Source: Pelotomaculum schinkii (GTDB lineage Bacteria; Bacillota; Desulfotomaculia; Desulfotomaculales; Pelotomaculaceae). Taken from it: DNA of 64,000 nucleotides. The position numbers and the translations under genes were made by a program. The notes beneath the pieces were generated by a model, which saw nothing but the letters and a program-made list of their open reading frames with translations, was not told where the DNA came from and made no database searches. The DNA lies in contig NZ_QFGA01000001.1 of NCBI RefSeq assembly GCF_004369205.1, positions 310,001 to 374,000 of the forward strand. Reading direction: 5' to 3'. Below, one piece after another: positions 16,740 to 31,600 of the stretch; positions within the stretch are counted from its first letter, which is position 1; the number at the start of each line of letters is the position of its first letter.

Positions 16740-18296
16740 ATGTCGGCCAAAACGATCATGATTCAGGGAACAGCTTCACACGTAGGCAAGAGCGTTCTGG
16801 TTGCTGCGCTTTGCCGCATTTTTAAACAGGACGGTTACCGTGTCGCCCCTTTTAAGTCACAGAACATGGCCCTGAATTCCTTTGTCACCAGAGACGGCGG
16901 TGAAATGGGGCGGGCTCAGGTGGTGCAGGCCGAAGCTGCGGGTCTGGAGCCTTCTGTTGACATGAACCCGATTCTGCTCAAACCTACCGGACACGCATCG
17001 TCCCAGGTGGTGGTCCTGGGCAAGCCGGTGGGCAACCTGTCCGCCATGGGTTACCATACGGATTACGCGCCTAAAGCCCTGGCAATAATCGAAGGAGCTC
17101 TGAACCGGCTGCTTGCGGCAAATGACATGGTGGTGATCGAAGGCGCCGGAAGCCCGGCTGAAGTCAATCTTCAGGAGCACGAAATTGTCAACATGCGTAT
17201 CGCCAGGATGGCGCAAGCCCCGGTTTTGCTCGTAGCCGATATTGATAAAGGGGGAGCCCTGGCCTCAGTAGTAGGCACCCTGGAACTGATAGCTCCCGAC
17301 GACCGCGCGCGTGTACGCGGAATTATTATCAACAAATTCCGCGGTGATATCAGCCTCTTTCAACCCGCGGTGAAATTTTTGGAAGAGAAAACCGGTAAAC
17401 CGGTAATCGGGGTGGTCCCTTATTTTCAGGGGTTCAGGGTCCAGGAGGAGGATACCATACCTGAGGATAGAAGCCGTGCCGAACTGGTCGAAGAACAGGG
17501 CTGGGTTGATATAGCGGTTGTTAATCTACCGCACATCTCCAATTTCACGGACTTTGACCCGCTGGAGGACGAGCCTGACGTCAGGCTCCGGTACGTAAGC
17601 AAGGGAAGCAACCTGGATGAACCGGATTTAATCATCCTGCCGGGCAGCAAGAATACCATCGGCGACCTGGCATTCCTGAACCGTTCCGGATTAGCGGCGC
17701 AGATCGTTGAGTTTTACCGTAGGGGAACCCCTGTCATCGGCATCTGCGGGGGGTTTCAGATGCTGGGCAGGGAACTAAATGACCCTCTGCATACCGAGTC
17801 TGAAATTCCACGCCTAGACGGGCTTGGGCTCCTGGACACTTCAACTACTTTTGCTCCGGAAAAAATCACCACCCAGGTGGAGGCTGAAGTTGCCGGTTCC
17901 GGGCTTTTTCTTTGCGAAACCTCAGACAACAGGATTAACGGTTACGAGATCCATATGGGCAGAACCGAACTGGCTCCGGACGTGAGGCCCGCCTTTACCA
18001 TACTGGTACGCTCAGGAGAAAAGGTTTTCTTTCCAGACGGAGCCGTAAGCCCGGACGGCCTTGTTTTCGGCACTTATATCCACGGTATCTTTGACAGTGA
18101 TTCCTTCCGCAGGCGCCTGATTAACACTCTGCGCAGGAGAAAAGGGCTTGAACCCCTGCAGGCCTCCGATACCCTTTTGGTCCACGAACAGAGGGAGAGA
18201 GATTTTGACAAGCTGGCAGCTGTTGTCCGGAGCAGTCTGGCTATGGAAAAGATCTATGGCCTGCTTGGCATGGAGGGACCTATCTGCCATGGGTAA
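16740..18296 (+). CDS. cobQ: Cobyric acid synthase (glutamine-hydrolysing)
   Basis: It amidates the b, d, e and g side chains of adenosylcobyrinate a,c-diamide. It has 518 residues. The N-terminal dethiobiotin-synthetase-like ATPase shows MIQGTASHVGKSVLVAAL, PFKSQNMALNS and VADIDKGGALAS. The C-terminal class I glutamine amidotransferase shows GICGGFQMLG, with the Cys nucleophile, and later YEIHMGRTE and GTYIHGIFD, with the catalytic His. ATG 16740 follows the cobU stop by two bases, so the two genes are coupled. Confidence 0.97.
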   Translation: MSAKTIMIQGTASHVGKSVLVAALCRIFKQDGYRVAPFKSQNMALNSFVTRDGGEMGRAQVVQAEAAGLEPSVDMNPILLKPTGHASSQVVVLGKPVGNLSAMGYHTDYAPKALAIIEGALNRLLAANDMVVIEGAGSPAEVNLQEHEIVNMRIARMAQAPVLLVADIDKGGALASVVGTLELIAPDDRARVRGIIINKFRGDISLFQPAVKFLEEKTGKPVIGVVPYFQGFRVQEEDTIPEDRSRAELVEEQGWVDIAVVNLPHISNFTDFDPLEDEPDVRLRYVSKGSNLDEPDLIILPGSKNTIGDLAFLNRSGLAAQIVEFYRRGTPVIGICGGFQMLGRELNDPLHTESEIPRLDGLGLLDTSTTFAPEKITTQVEAEVAGSGLFLCETSDNRINGYEIHMGRTELAPDVRPAFTILVRSGEKVFFPDGAVSPDGLVFGTYIHGIFDSDSFRRRLINTLRRRKGLEPLQASDTLLVHEQRERDFDKLAAVVRSSLAMEKIYGLLGMEGPICHG

Positions 18297-18302
18297 ATTG
18301 AA

Positions 18303-19262
18303 ATGCCTATAAACGCCGGACTTTTTATATTTGCCGCCTACCTGTTGGACCTGGTTTTGGGAGACCCGCATGGTTGGCCCCACCCGGTGGTTTTAATCGG
18401 CAAGGTCATCTCCAGCCTGGAAGCTGGGGTGCGGCGTTTTTTCAGGAGTCCCACGGCTCTGCTGGTATGCGGCGCTCTGGTGGCGGTCATAGTTGCCGGG
18501 GGCAGCTGGCTGGTAACCGCCTGCCTGGTCAGGTGGTCCTATGCAATAAACTACTGGTTTGGCTCTGTCCTTACCGTTTGGATTATTTACACCACAATCG
18601 CAGCCAAAAGTCTGGCCGCGGCAGCCTGTGATGTTTACAACTCTTTACAAAAGGGCAATTTGGCCGAAGCCCGCCGCAAGGTGGGATGGATTGTCGGACG
18701 GGACACAGAGCAAATGGATGCCGCTGACGTCACCAGGGCCACGGTTGAAACCGTCGCCGAGAATATTGTTGACGGAATTGTTTCACCCGTTTTTTATGCC
18801 CTGCTGGGCGGCGCTCCACTGGCTATGGCTTACCGGGCGATCAATACCCTGGACTCGATGCTGGGCTATAAAAACGAACGTTATATAAATTTTGGCAAAG
18901 CCTCCGCCCGCCTTGACGATATAGCCAATTATATCCCGGCAAGAATCACCGGCTTTCTGATCCTGGCAGCTTCCTGGCTGCTCGGGATGAACACCAAAGG
19001 AGCAATTTCGTCGATGCTCAGAGACTCTTCCAGTCACCCCAGCCCCAACAGCGGTATCCCCGAGGCTGCCGTTGCCGGCTCACTGGAGATAAGATTGGGC
19101 GGACTGAATTACTACCAGGGCAGCCCTTCTTTCAGGGCCTACATGGGGGAGGATTTGGCTCCTCTCAAACCGTTTCATATTCTGCAAACCGTCAAGATTA
19201 TGTACGTAACAGCAACTTTAACAGCAGGTCTGGGCCTTGCGGGCTGGTACCTGCTGACATAG
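18303..19262 (+). CDS. cbiB: Adenosylcobinamide-phosphate synthase CbiB
   Basis: Integral membrane enzyme that attaches the aminopropanol phosphate arm to adenosylcobyric acid. It has 319 residues and several membrane segments, for example near residues 4-18, 55-80 and 85-105. Family motifs are LDLVLGDPHGWPHPV, VGWIVGRDT, ETVAENIVDGIVSP, AYRAINTLDSMLGYKNE and SSHPSPNSGIPEAAVAGSL. It begins six bases after cobQ and is followed by cbiA after 10 bp. Confidence 0.96.
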   Translation: MPINAGLFIFAAYLLDLVLGDPHGWPHPVVLIGKVISSLEAGVRRFFRSPTALLVCGALVAVIVAGGSWLVTACLVRWSYAINYWFGSVLTVWIIYTTIAAKSLAAAACDVYNSLQKGNLAEARRKVGWIVGRDTEQMDAADVTRATVETVAENIVDGIVSPVFYALLGGAPLAMAYRAINTLDSMLGYKNERYINFGKASARLDDIANYIPARITGFLILAASWLLGMNTKGAISSMLRDSSSHPSPNSGIPEAAVAGSLEIRLGGLNYYQGSPSFRAYMGEDLAPLKPFHILQTVKIMYVTATLTAGLGLAGWYLLT

Positions 19263-19272
19263 GAGCGACCTC

Positions 19273-20658
19273 ATGTCAAGCATACCCAGGCTGCTGATTG
19301 CCGGCACCCATAGCGGGGTAGGGAAAACCACCTTATCCACAGCTATCATGGCCTCGCTAAATAAGCGTGGTTTAAACGTACAACCCTTTAAAGTGGGTCC
19401 CGACTATATTGACCCTGGATATCATAACGCTGTCACCGGCCGTGTGTGCCGCAACCTGGACTGGTGGATGCTGGGTGAAGAAACGTTGCGGGAACTTTTC
19501 ATTCGCTCAGCGGCAGACGCCGATATATCCATTATCGAGGGAGTGATGGGACTATATGACGGGATCGGCGCGACTGCTAACAGCAGTTCCGCCCATGTGG
19601 CCAAAATCCTTGAGACCCCGGTAATTTTGGTCCTTGACGCCCGTTCCATGGCGCGCAGCGCCGCCGCGGTTGTTTTGGGCTATCAACAGATGGACCCCGC
19701 TGTCAACATCCGTGGCGTCATCCTTAACCGCGTATCCAGCCTGAGGCACTACCGGATATTAAAAGAAGCAATCGAGTCTAACTGTCGGATCCCTGTTGTC
19801 GGCTATGTTTACCGTCAACCGGATATTCAGCTCCCGGAAAGACACCTGGGGCTTTTGCCAACCACGGAAAAATCAAGATTGCCGGAACACTTGACAGCAA
19901 TGCAGCAAGCTGTGGAGGAAGGGATCGATTTTGCACATCTAATCGCCCTGGCGGGGGAAACAGTAAACTTGCCGAAACCTGGCAGGCGTGTTTTCCCGGA
20001 TATGCCTGGAGAGCGCCGGGTAAGGCTGGGTCTGGTGCAGGATCGGGGTTTTAATTTTTATTACCAGGACGCCCTTGACCTGCTCACAGCATTTGGCGCT
20101 GAACTGGCGCCGTGCAGTCCACTGAGCGGGCAAGGACTGCCTGCCGACCTGCATGGCCTCTATATAGGGGGAGGCTTCCCGGAAATGTTTCTTGAAGAAC
20201 TGTCCCGCAACACCCTCTTCCAGAAAGACCTGAAAGCCGCGGTCACCTCCGGCATGCCCGTATATGCTGAGTGCGGCGGCTTAATGTACCTGACCACATC
20301 CATTGTGGACTTTAACAACCGCAAGTACCCCGCGGCAGGCCTTATTGACGGCTGCTGCAGGATGGGGCAAAAGCGGGCAGGTCTTGGTTACGTCACCGCT
20401 AAAGCCCTGGATGACAACATCATATGCAGCCGGGGCGTTTCTTTGCGCGGCCATGAGTTTCACTATTCGACGTTGGAGCTTGGACGGGAATATCAAAGAG
20501 CCTACCGGCTGGCCAAATGGGGAGAGCAAACTGCCTGGCAGGACGGAGTAATAACTGCGAATATTCTGGCATCCTACGTTCATCTGCATTTTGCCGGCTG
20601 TCCAGATACGGCCAGAAGACTGATCGAGAGCTGTGAAAAATATAAGAACTCCTGGTAG
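19273..20658 (+). CDS. cbiA: Cobyrinate a,c-diamide synthase
   Basis: ATP- and glutamine-dependent amidation of the a and c carboxylates of cobyrinate (461 residues). The N-terminal ATPase shows AGTHSGVGKTTLSTAI, FKVGPDYIDPGYH and IIEGVMGLYDG. The C-terminal amidotransferase shows GLYIGGGFPE, YAECGGLMYL (Cys nucleophile), GHEFHYS and ASYVHLHF. It belongs to the riboswitch-led operon. About 490 bp of non-coding, repeat-bearing sequence separates it from cobS. Confidence 0.96.
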   Translation: MSSIPRLLIAGTHSGVGKTTLSTAIMASLNKRGLNVQPFKVGPDYIDPGYHNAVTGRVCRNLDWWMLGEETLRELFIRSAADADISIIEGVMGLYDGIGATANSSSAHVAKILETPVILVLDARSMARSAAAVVLGYQQMDPAVNIRGVILNRVSSLRHYRILKEAIESNCRIPVVGYVYRQPDIQLPERHLGLLPTTEKSRLPEHLTAMQQAVEEGIDFAHLIALAGETVNLPKPGRRVFPDMPGERRVRLGLVQDRGFNFYYQDALDLLTAFGAELAPCSPLSGQGLPADLHGLYIGGGFPEMFLEELSRNTLFQKDLKAAVTSGMPVYAECGGLMYLTTSIVDFNNRKYPAAGLIDGCCRMGQKRAGLGYVTAKALDDNIICSRGVSLRGHEFHYSTLELGREYQRAYRLAKWGEQTAWQDGVITANILASYVHLHFAGCPDTARRLIESCEKYKNSW

Positions 20659-21134
20659 TTAAATAAGGATCATTGTTAACTAGATCTCGAAAAGCCTTTG
20701 GGGTAGTGGTCTTGGGGTTATCCTCCGCTCTCTTTGCAATTCTACATTTGTGAAACAAGAGCGTCATACCGACCGCATATACAGACAGCCACCCGGTAGT
20801 TACGCGCTATTCAAGATTTAATGCAAGCCACGCACGCGCTAAGGAACGCACCCAGGTGCTCCGCTCGCTCCGGATAACCCCAAGCCCGCAAGTCGAGCCT
20901 TTTCGAGCAACATTCTTGAGACAAGTGAGGCAGATGACGTGACATATGTCTCCCCATTGTCACTTCCCAGTGTACATTTTCATTGGTATTAGATGATTGA
21001 AAAACATGGCTGGTTCCAGGGGAATTCAGCAACAGTATCTGTAGAAATCCTTTATAGTATATTTTTGTGATAAATGGTGCCCGTTTGGACAACTACCCCC
21101 TGAATAGTACCTTCAAATAATACCCCTTCAAACC
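20659..21134. repeat. Gene-free insert in the cob cluster carrying a dispersed repeat
   Basis: No convincing gene lies here. An inverted repeat, CTTGGGGTTATCC (20711-20723) with GGATAACCCCAAG (20872-20884), brackets 148 bp. On the minus strand 20893-20939 carries a sequence (CTGCCTCAC, then TGTCTCAA and GCTCGAAAAGGCT) that recurs on the plus strand at 60479-60525 with few changes. This looks like remains of a mobile or repetitive element dropped between cbiA and cobS. It could also hold a secondary promoter for cobS, but I see no clear one. Confidence 0.6.
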
Positions 21135-21145
21135 GGGAGGCCGTT

Positions 21146-21907
21146 TTGAAAAGTATCCTTTTAGCTTTTTATCAGTTAACAAGACTGCCCCTGCCAAATG
21201 TAGATTTTGACGAAAAAGCTTGCGGCCGGTCCACCCTTTATTTCCCTGCCGTGGGATTGTTTTTAGGAGGCCTGTTGGCCTCTCTGGCATGGGGGGCAGG
21301 ATTTTTATTCCCTGCGGGGATCAAGGCTGCACTGATTGTCGTTGGTATGGTTGTCCTGACCGGCGGCATGCACCTGGACGGCTTTATGGACAGTGTTGAC
21401 GGCCTTTTTAGCGGGCGGCCGCGGGAAAGAAAGCTTGAGATTATGCGGGACAGCAGGGTAGGAGCTTTTGGCGTTATCGGAGTAATATGCCTGCTGTTAT
21501 TGAAATACAACCTCTTGCTCGAGCTTCCGGACGGTGTTTTATTTAAAGTCCTGCTGGTCCTTCCTGCGATAAGCAGGTGGGGCATGGCCATTGCTGTTAT
21601 AGCCTTTCCTTATGCCAGACCGGATGGGCTCGGAAAAGTTTATGCCGTACAGTCAGGCAGCAGGGAGCTGGCAGGCTCAACCATTATTACCGCTGTTGCG
21701 GTCGCATTGATTCTAGGGCTGCAGGGGGCCTGGCTGGTGGCGCTGGCGGCTTTTGCCGCCTGGTTGGCAGGCAAAAAGATTGTCAAGGAGTTGGGCGGGT
21801 TAACCGGTGACACCTACGGGTTTATCAATGAACTGCTTGAGGTGGTCCTGCTCCTGGCAGCTTACCCCATACTCCGGTGGACCTGCGGCTTTCATTCTGT
21901 TTTCTAG
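21146..21907 (+). CDS. cobS: Adenosylcobinamide-GDP ribazoletransferase (cobalamin synthase)
   Basis: Membrane enzyme that joins adenosylcobinamide-GDP with alpha-ribazole (or its phosphate) to make adenosylcobalamin. It has 253 residues and six or so hydrophobic segments. The metal-binding GGMHLDGFMDSVDGLFSGR motif and the MRDSRVGAFGVI motif identify CobS. TTG start with GGGAGG 5 bases upstream. cobD follows after 47 bp. Confidence 0.95.
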   Translation: MKSILLAFYQLTRLPLPNVDFDEKACGRSTLYFPAVGLFLGGLLASLAWGAGFLFPAGIKAALIVVGMVVLTGGMHLDGFMDSVDGLFSGRPRERKLEIMRDSRVGAFGVIGVICLLLLKYNLLLELPDGVLFKVLLVLPAISRWGMAIAVIAFPYARPDGLGKVYAVQSGSRELAGSTIITAVAVALILGLQGAWLVALAAFAAWLAGKKIVKELGGLTGDTYGFINELLEVVLLLAAYPILRWTCGFHSVF

Positions 21908-21954
21908 CTGCCAATATACAGGCGCTTGTTTCATTTTGAAAGGAGTCATGCAAG

Positions 21955-23052
21955 TTGCCTCTGGAACACACACACGGCGGAAACCTGAATAAAGCCGCCC
22001 GTAAGTACGGTCTGCCGGTCAAAGACATTACGGATTTCAGCGCCAATATCAATCCTCTTGGACCCTCCCGCAAGGCGCTTTCAGCCATATCGAAAAACCT
22101 TGACCTGATTTCCGCCTACCCGGATCCGGACTGCACTGAACTCAAGTCTGAACTGGCAAAATATCTGGGGATAAAAGAAGAAAGGCTGCTGATGGGTAAC
22201 GGGGCAGCTGAACTGGTTTACCTGCTAGTCCGCGTGCTGAGGTGCAGGAGGGCGCTTATCCCGGTACCGACTTTTTGTGAATATGCCCTTGCGGTCTTGT
22301 GCCAGGGGGGTGAAGTGCTTGAACTGCCCATGCCCGAAGAAAACGGCTTCAGGCTTCCGGTTGACGAGATCATCGCCTCATTGCCTGACGCAGACCTCCT
22401 TTTTCTGTGCAACCCCAATAACCCCACCGGGCGGTTAACCGGCCGCAAAACAATCCTGACCATTCTTGAAAAAGCGTGTTTGCACGGTGTTATGGTCCTC
22501 ATAGATGAAGCGTTTATGGATTTTGTCCCCAGGCGGGAGCTTTTTTCTGTTATCAAAATGGCCGGACAACAACCCAACCTGGCGGTCCTTTACTCCATGA
22601 CCAAATTCTTTGGCATCCCCGGTCTGCGCTTGGGGGCGATAGCCGGGCCCGGGGAACTGCTGTCCCGCATGAGCGCCGCCAGGGACCCCTGGAATGTTAA
22701 TGTACTGGCCCAGGTTGCCGGCGTAGCCGGCTTGATGGATTACCAACACATGCGGGATACCTGCCGAATAGTGAACTGTGAAAAGAAATTTCTTTTCGGA
22801 CAGCTTGCCTCACTGCCCGGTGTTCAACCACTGCCCGCAGCCGCTAATTTTATCCTGGCAGATGTTGCCGGCAGCGGGTTCACTTCATTTGAATTAACCG
22901 AACTGCTGGGCAGGCAGGGGGTGCTGGTCAGGGAATGCTCTGATTTTAACGGGCTGGCCGGTCGTTTTTTGCGACTGGCAGTAAAAACTCGCCCGGAAAA
23001 CGAGAAGCTGTTGCTGGCTCTTAAAGCAATAGTACAGGGAGAGAATAAATGA
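21955..23052 (+). CDS. cobD: L-threonine-O-3-phosphate decarboxylase CobD
   Basis: PLP enzyme that makes (R)-1-amino-2-propanol phosphate, the linker used by CbiB. It has 365 residues of the HisC-like aminotransferase fold. Family features are LEHTHGGNL at the start, DFSANINPLGPS, NPNNPTGRL, IDEAFMDFVP and the PLP lysine in YSMTKFFGIPGLRLG. TTG start with AAAGGAG 10 bases upstream. The stop overlaps the start of cobC by four bases. A histidinol-phosphate aminotransferase role is less likely given the context. Confidence 0.93.
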   Translation: MPLEHTHGGNLNKAARKYGLPVKDITDFSANINPLGPSRKALSAISKNLDLISAYPDPDCTELKSELAKYLGIKEERLLMGNGAAELVYLLVRVLRCRRALIPVPTFCEYALAVLCQGGEVLELPMPEENGFRLPVDEIIASLPDADLLFLCNPNNPTGRLTGRKTILTILEKACLHGVMVLIDEAFMDFVPRRELFSVIKMAGQQPNLAVLYSMTKFFGIPGLRLGAIAGPGELLSRMSAARDPWNVNVLAQVAGVAGLMDYQHMRDTCRIVNCEKKFLFGQLASLPGVQPLPAAANFILADVAGSGFTSFELTELLGRQGVLVRECSDFNGLAGRFLRLAVKTRPENEKLLLALKAIVQGENK

Positions 23053-23684
23053 GCTGCCGTGTGTACTTAATCAGACATGGGGAAACAGAGTGGAATAACA
23101 CCATGAAGTTCCAGGGAGTGACCGACATACCGTTGTCGGAGCGTGGCCGCCGGCAGGCGGTTAGCCTGGGTAAACGGCTGGCGGCACTGAAGCTTGACGC
23201 GTTTTATGCCAGCGACCTGGTCAGAGCGCGTGAAACAGCAACAATTATCTCCAGCCGGCACGGCATGTCCATTGTGACTGTCCCCGCACTAAGAGAGCTG
23301 AATTTTGGAGCCTGGGAAGGGTTAACCATTGCAGAAATAAAAGAGCTTTTTGCCGGTGAAATAGAACAATGGTGGGAAAACCCGTTTTCAATCAGGATCC
23401 CGGGCGGTGAAACCTACAATGAATTGATTGAAAGGTCCGTTAACGCCATCAAGGAGATTATAGCGCGGCACAGCGACGGCCGGATAGCGGTAGTGTCCCA
23501 CGGGGGTCCAATCAGAAGCATCGTGGGCAGCGTTCTGGAAATGGATTTGGGTAAATACTGGCGGCTGGGACTTCATAACGGGTCTTTGAGTATCCTTGAC
23601 TTCACCGGTTGGGAGTACGGAATTCTTACGCTTTTCAACGACTGCTCCCATTTAGCCGGCAACAATGCCGGCAGTTCTTATTAG
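23049..23684 (+). CDS. cobC: Alpha-ribazole-5'-phosphate phosphatase (histidine phosphatase family)
   Basis: A phosphoglycerate-mutase-like phosphatase of 211 residues that removes phosphate from alpha-ribazole phosphate or from cobalamin phosphate. The catalytic histidine is in LIRHGETEWN. Also seen are SDLVRARETA, LNFGAWEGLT and the second active-site VVSHGGPIR. It overlaps cobD (ATGA) and is the last gene of the cob cluster. A general histidine phosphatase is possible from sequence alone, but the position argues for CobC. Confidence 0.9.
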   Translation: MSCRVYLIRHGETEWNNTMKFQGVTDIPLSERGRRQAVSLGKRLAALKLDAFYASDLVRARETATIISSRHGMSIVTVPALRELNFGAWEGLTIAEIKELFAGEIEQWWENPFSIRIPGGETYNELIERSVNAIKEIIARHSDGRIAVVSHGGPIRSIVGSVLEMDLGKYWRLGLHNGSLSILDFTGWEYGILTLFNDCSHLAGNNAGSSY

Positions 23685-23696
23685 TAAGCCATTGGC

Positions 23697-23957
23697 TTAA
23701 ATGACAAATTGTAACATTATTTGCTCTTGCAATTTAATATGCCTGTTATTACCATTAATGGTGACAGATTGTTTTATAACGCCCAAATGATAAACATTAT
23801 CCGAAGTCATTTTACCTATGGCCATGTTGGCTAGGGTAACTTGACCGGCAGGGTGCGTACCGGAAACGGTCGTACCTCCCATTGTGGAAAGGATAGTATA
23901 TGTTGGGGTTTATAAAGCCCTTCATTGCAATTTATTTCGCAATGAAGGGCTTATTCT
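23697..23957. other. Intergenic region with a short doubtful minus-strand ORF and a strong terminator
   Basis: A 61-codon minus-strand ORF at 23697-23882 encodes a Thr/Ala/Asn-rich peptide. It lacks a ribosome site, and I do not accept it as a gene; it may be a fragment of a surface or spore protein. A 14-pair perfect stem, AAGCCCTTCATTGC (23915-23928) / GCAATGAAGGGCTT (23939-23952), then ATTCTTTATT, forms a terminator. It closes the cob side before the accessory island. Confidence 0.6.
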
Positions 23958-24115
23958 TTATTCCAAAACCATCATTTTAATAAAATAAATCGAAAAAGCG
24001 CAATACAGCCGGCGGAGGTGTCTAACGGCTCCAAAGCAAGGTTTTATTAATGCGATATAGGGTTTATTACCCAAAAAGCATGTGGTCTACTAATATTTTT
24101 TTAGGGGGAGAAAAG

Positions 24116-28522
<4,407 letters not shown>

Positions 28523-28636
28523 GAAAGCGTACCTGTGCTACAAGAGCAGATTAGCTGATTAACTATATGAAGCGACTGTTACTCTACTGTTGGAAGCATC
28601 TTAAAGTTCGTATGCACAACAAAACGCGGGAGGCTT

Positions 28637-31600
28637 ATGAAATTGAAAAACAAGAGGAAATGGATAAAAGAAGGCATAAAAAAGTCTATAGTAACGCTTC
28701 TAGCGTTAATAATCCTATTTTCATCTATTCCATATCAGGTAGCATATACACAAGACATAGAAGAAACATTTCCAGATAGCAATAAAGAAATACTAGTAAA
28801 TTTCCCAAGTGAAAGTGGAAAAGAACAATTAACAGAAGCTCAAATTCCTAATAACAGCAAAGAAACATTGCTTAATTATGAAAGCGAAAATAAAAAAGAG
28901 CTATCAACAGGAAACATGAGTTCTAATGCGAATAAAGATGTATTGGTTAATATTAATGAGAATATAAATAAAGTCACAGAAGAAAATGACAATTCAACAA
29001 AATATATAGGAGAAACAATAAAAAACAGAGAGAAAGCTTCATTCAAAAGCAATGAAATTTTAGTTAAGTACAAAAATGAAAACACAAAAGAAGCTTTAAA
29101 AAATAATGCAAAAAAGAATTTAAATCTAAATAAGTTGACGACAAAAAAACAATTTGTCAAGTTGCAAATCGACTTATTGGAAATAGATAAAGATTCTAGT
29201 ATCGATAGTGTAATAGCTGAGCTACAAAAAGATCCCGATATAGAATATGCGCAACCAAATTATACGGTCAGTGTTCTTGATAGTGTCTATTTAGATAGTA
29301 ACCAAGACTTATTATCATTGTATGAAATTGGTCAAGTTGTTGAAGGACAGGAATGTATACCCGGCACAGCCATCGACGTATTGTCGGCATGGAAGCTGAC
29401 CAAAGGTTCACCGGGCATGCTAGTCGCAGTTCTTGATACGGGTATAGATATCAATCATCAAGAGCTTGTTAATAATATATTTGCTAACCAGGCTGAAATA
29501 CCAGGTGACGGTATCGATAATGATTACAATGGATATATCGATGATGTGAAAGGCTGGGATTTTGCCAATCACGATAATTCAATCTATGATACCGCCGACG
29601 AGTTCCATGGAACACATATAAGCGGTATTATAGCAGCGACAGAAAACGGTTCAGGTGTCTGTGGCGTAGCGCCTGGCGTAAAGATACTGCCTATAAAGTT
29701 TATTAACGGCAGTATAGGCTATACCTCAGATGCTATAGAAGCCATAGAATATGCTGAAAGTATGGGAGCCAGGATTATTAACTGCAGTTGGGGCGGCAGC
29801 GAGAATAACACCGCATTAAAAGACGCCATTGCCCAATCAAACATGGTGTTTGTATGCGCCGCCGGCAATGATGATTCTGCTAATCCGGTATATCCCGCAG
29901 CTTTTGATTTGCCTAATGTAATTTCTGTAGGGGCGGTAAATCAGAGTGGGCAAAAGGCCAGTTTTTCCAATTACGGAGCATATGTTGATCTGGCTGCTCC
30001 CGGAGTTAGTATTATAAGCACAACGCCCCAGGATAATTATGGTTATATGGGCGGCACATCTATGGCCGCAGGATTTGTTAGCGGCGCTGCAGCCCTGTTA
30101 TTAAGCTATCAAACAGACTTAGATGCAGGACAAGCAGTTAACCGTTTAAAAACATGCGCCTCGCCAAATGAAACCATTAAACAATTTACATCGACAGGCG
30201 GCATAGTGAATGCGTCTGCAGCGCTTACCAGTACCAATGTTATTGGTGATATTGACAATAAAAACAATGCGGTAAACCCAGATGAGGTACATAGCATTAT
30301 AGCGAGCTACAGCAGCATAAACCAGGTAACAGCAACCCAGAAAGAAAAAATACTTGACTTCTATCATATAACCGAGCAACAAATAATAGAAGCCGAACAG
30401 ACAGGTTACTCGCTAACAGATAGCATTAATATTGCAAAAGCCGCAACCGAGTACCAATTTACCATAAACGAAGTTATTATAGTATTACAGAAATATGGAA
30501 ATATTCTTGATGCTGAGGCTGAGTTAAGCAACTTTAAACATTTTTCTGAGCGTTATGTTGTGCCTGTCACAAAATATGGAGAATTAAAAAGTTATTTTCT
30601 GGCAGGATACACTTCTAATGAAATACGTTCTGCATACGTAGCTTCGTTGGTAAGTAACTTGAGTATAGCTAATCTGTTAAAGATTCAGAATGAAGATCCA
30701 CTCCAGACTATCATCAATTCTTTGAATATGGGTCTGAGCCAGGTGCAAATAGATATTCTTAACGAACTATTCGCCGAATATGACGTCAATAAAAGAAACC
30801 TCCTGATATACATGCAGCAGGATAATATAAGTGCTGAACAAATTAAAAGCTTGTTTGAACAATTGGAACAAGATATACTTACCCAGTATATTAATGCAAC
30901 CGGACAAACAGTCAACCCGTATGGTACAGGAGAAAATGATCAGATAAACTATGACAAGTATTTTAATGCGCCCTATGTGAGCAATATTAAAGATAGCGAA
31001 AATATAGAATTAAACACGGGGGCGCTGAAGCTTCAGAATACAGAATTGAGCTTAAAAGGACGTAACGGACTTGATTTGAATATTACAAGTCAGTATGATT
31101 CTTCAAAAGCAAATCTATATAATGTAGGATATAGTACGTCTGTTTCATTTAGTTATCAAGTATATGTGCAAGAAGTGCGTTATATCCGATATACCGACTG
31201 GAGTACGAGTAGTGAAACAACATCCAGACCTTTTTGTGTAGGTAATTTTGGTTCATATAGTGAAGCATCGCTATGCGCATATGGTTATAAATTTACGCTA
31301 CCGGAATCTACGGGTTATATATATGACTTTATTACTAGTTCAAGATATTTTAATAAAACCACTTCTTATCAAATAACTTATACTGGTTATTATAATGGTT
31401 ATTTTTGGTCGGAGTACCAATCGAGTTATTATAGTCCTCCTAACTCCCAGTTTATTTATGAGGATGGTTATTTTGGCTCAATACCTTTATCTTATACCCA
31501 AAAAACCTATGATACAGGCAAGATGTACTCTTGGGATGGAAAATCTTACACCCAGACAGTAACCTACAATGCTAATTACCGTGGCGAATTGCGAAAAACT

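Noticed and set aside
20811-21092. 93-codon minus-strand ORF in the cob gap
   Set aside because: It runs through the dispersed repeat that recurs at 60.5 kb, lacks a good ribosome site and shows no family motifs.
23697-23882. 61-codon minus-strand ORF before the island
   Set aside because: The bases before its start are pyrimidine-rich, so no ribosome site exists. It is mentioned only in the intergenic entry.
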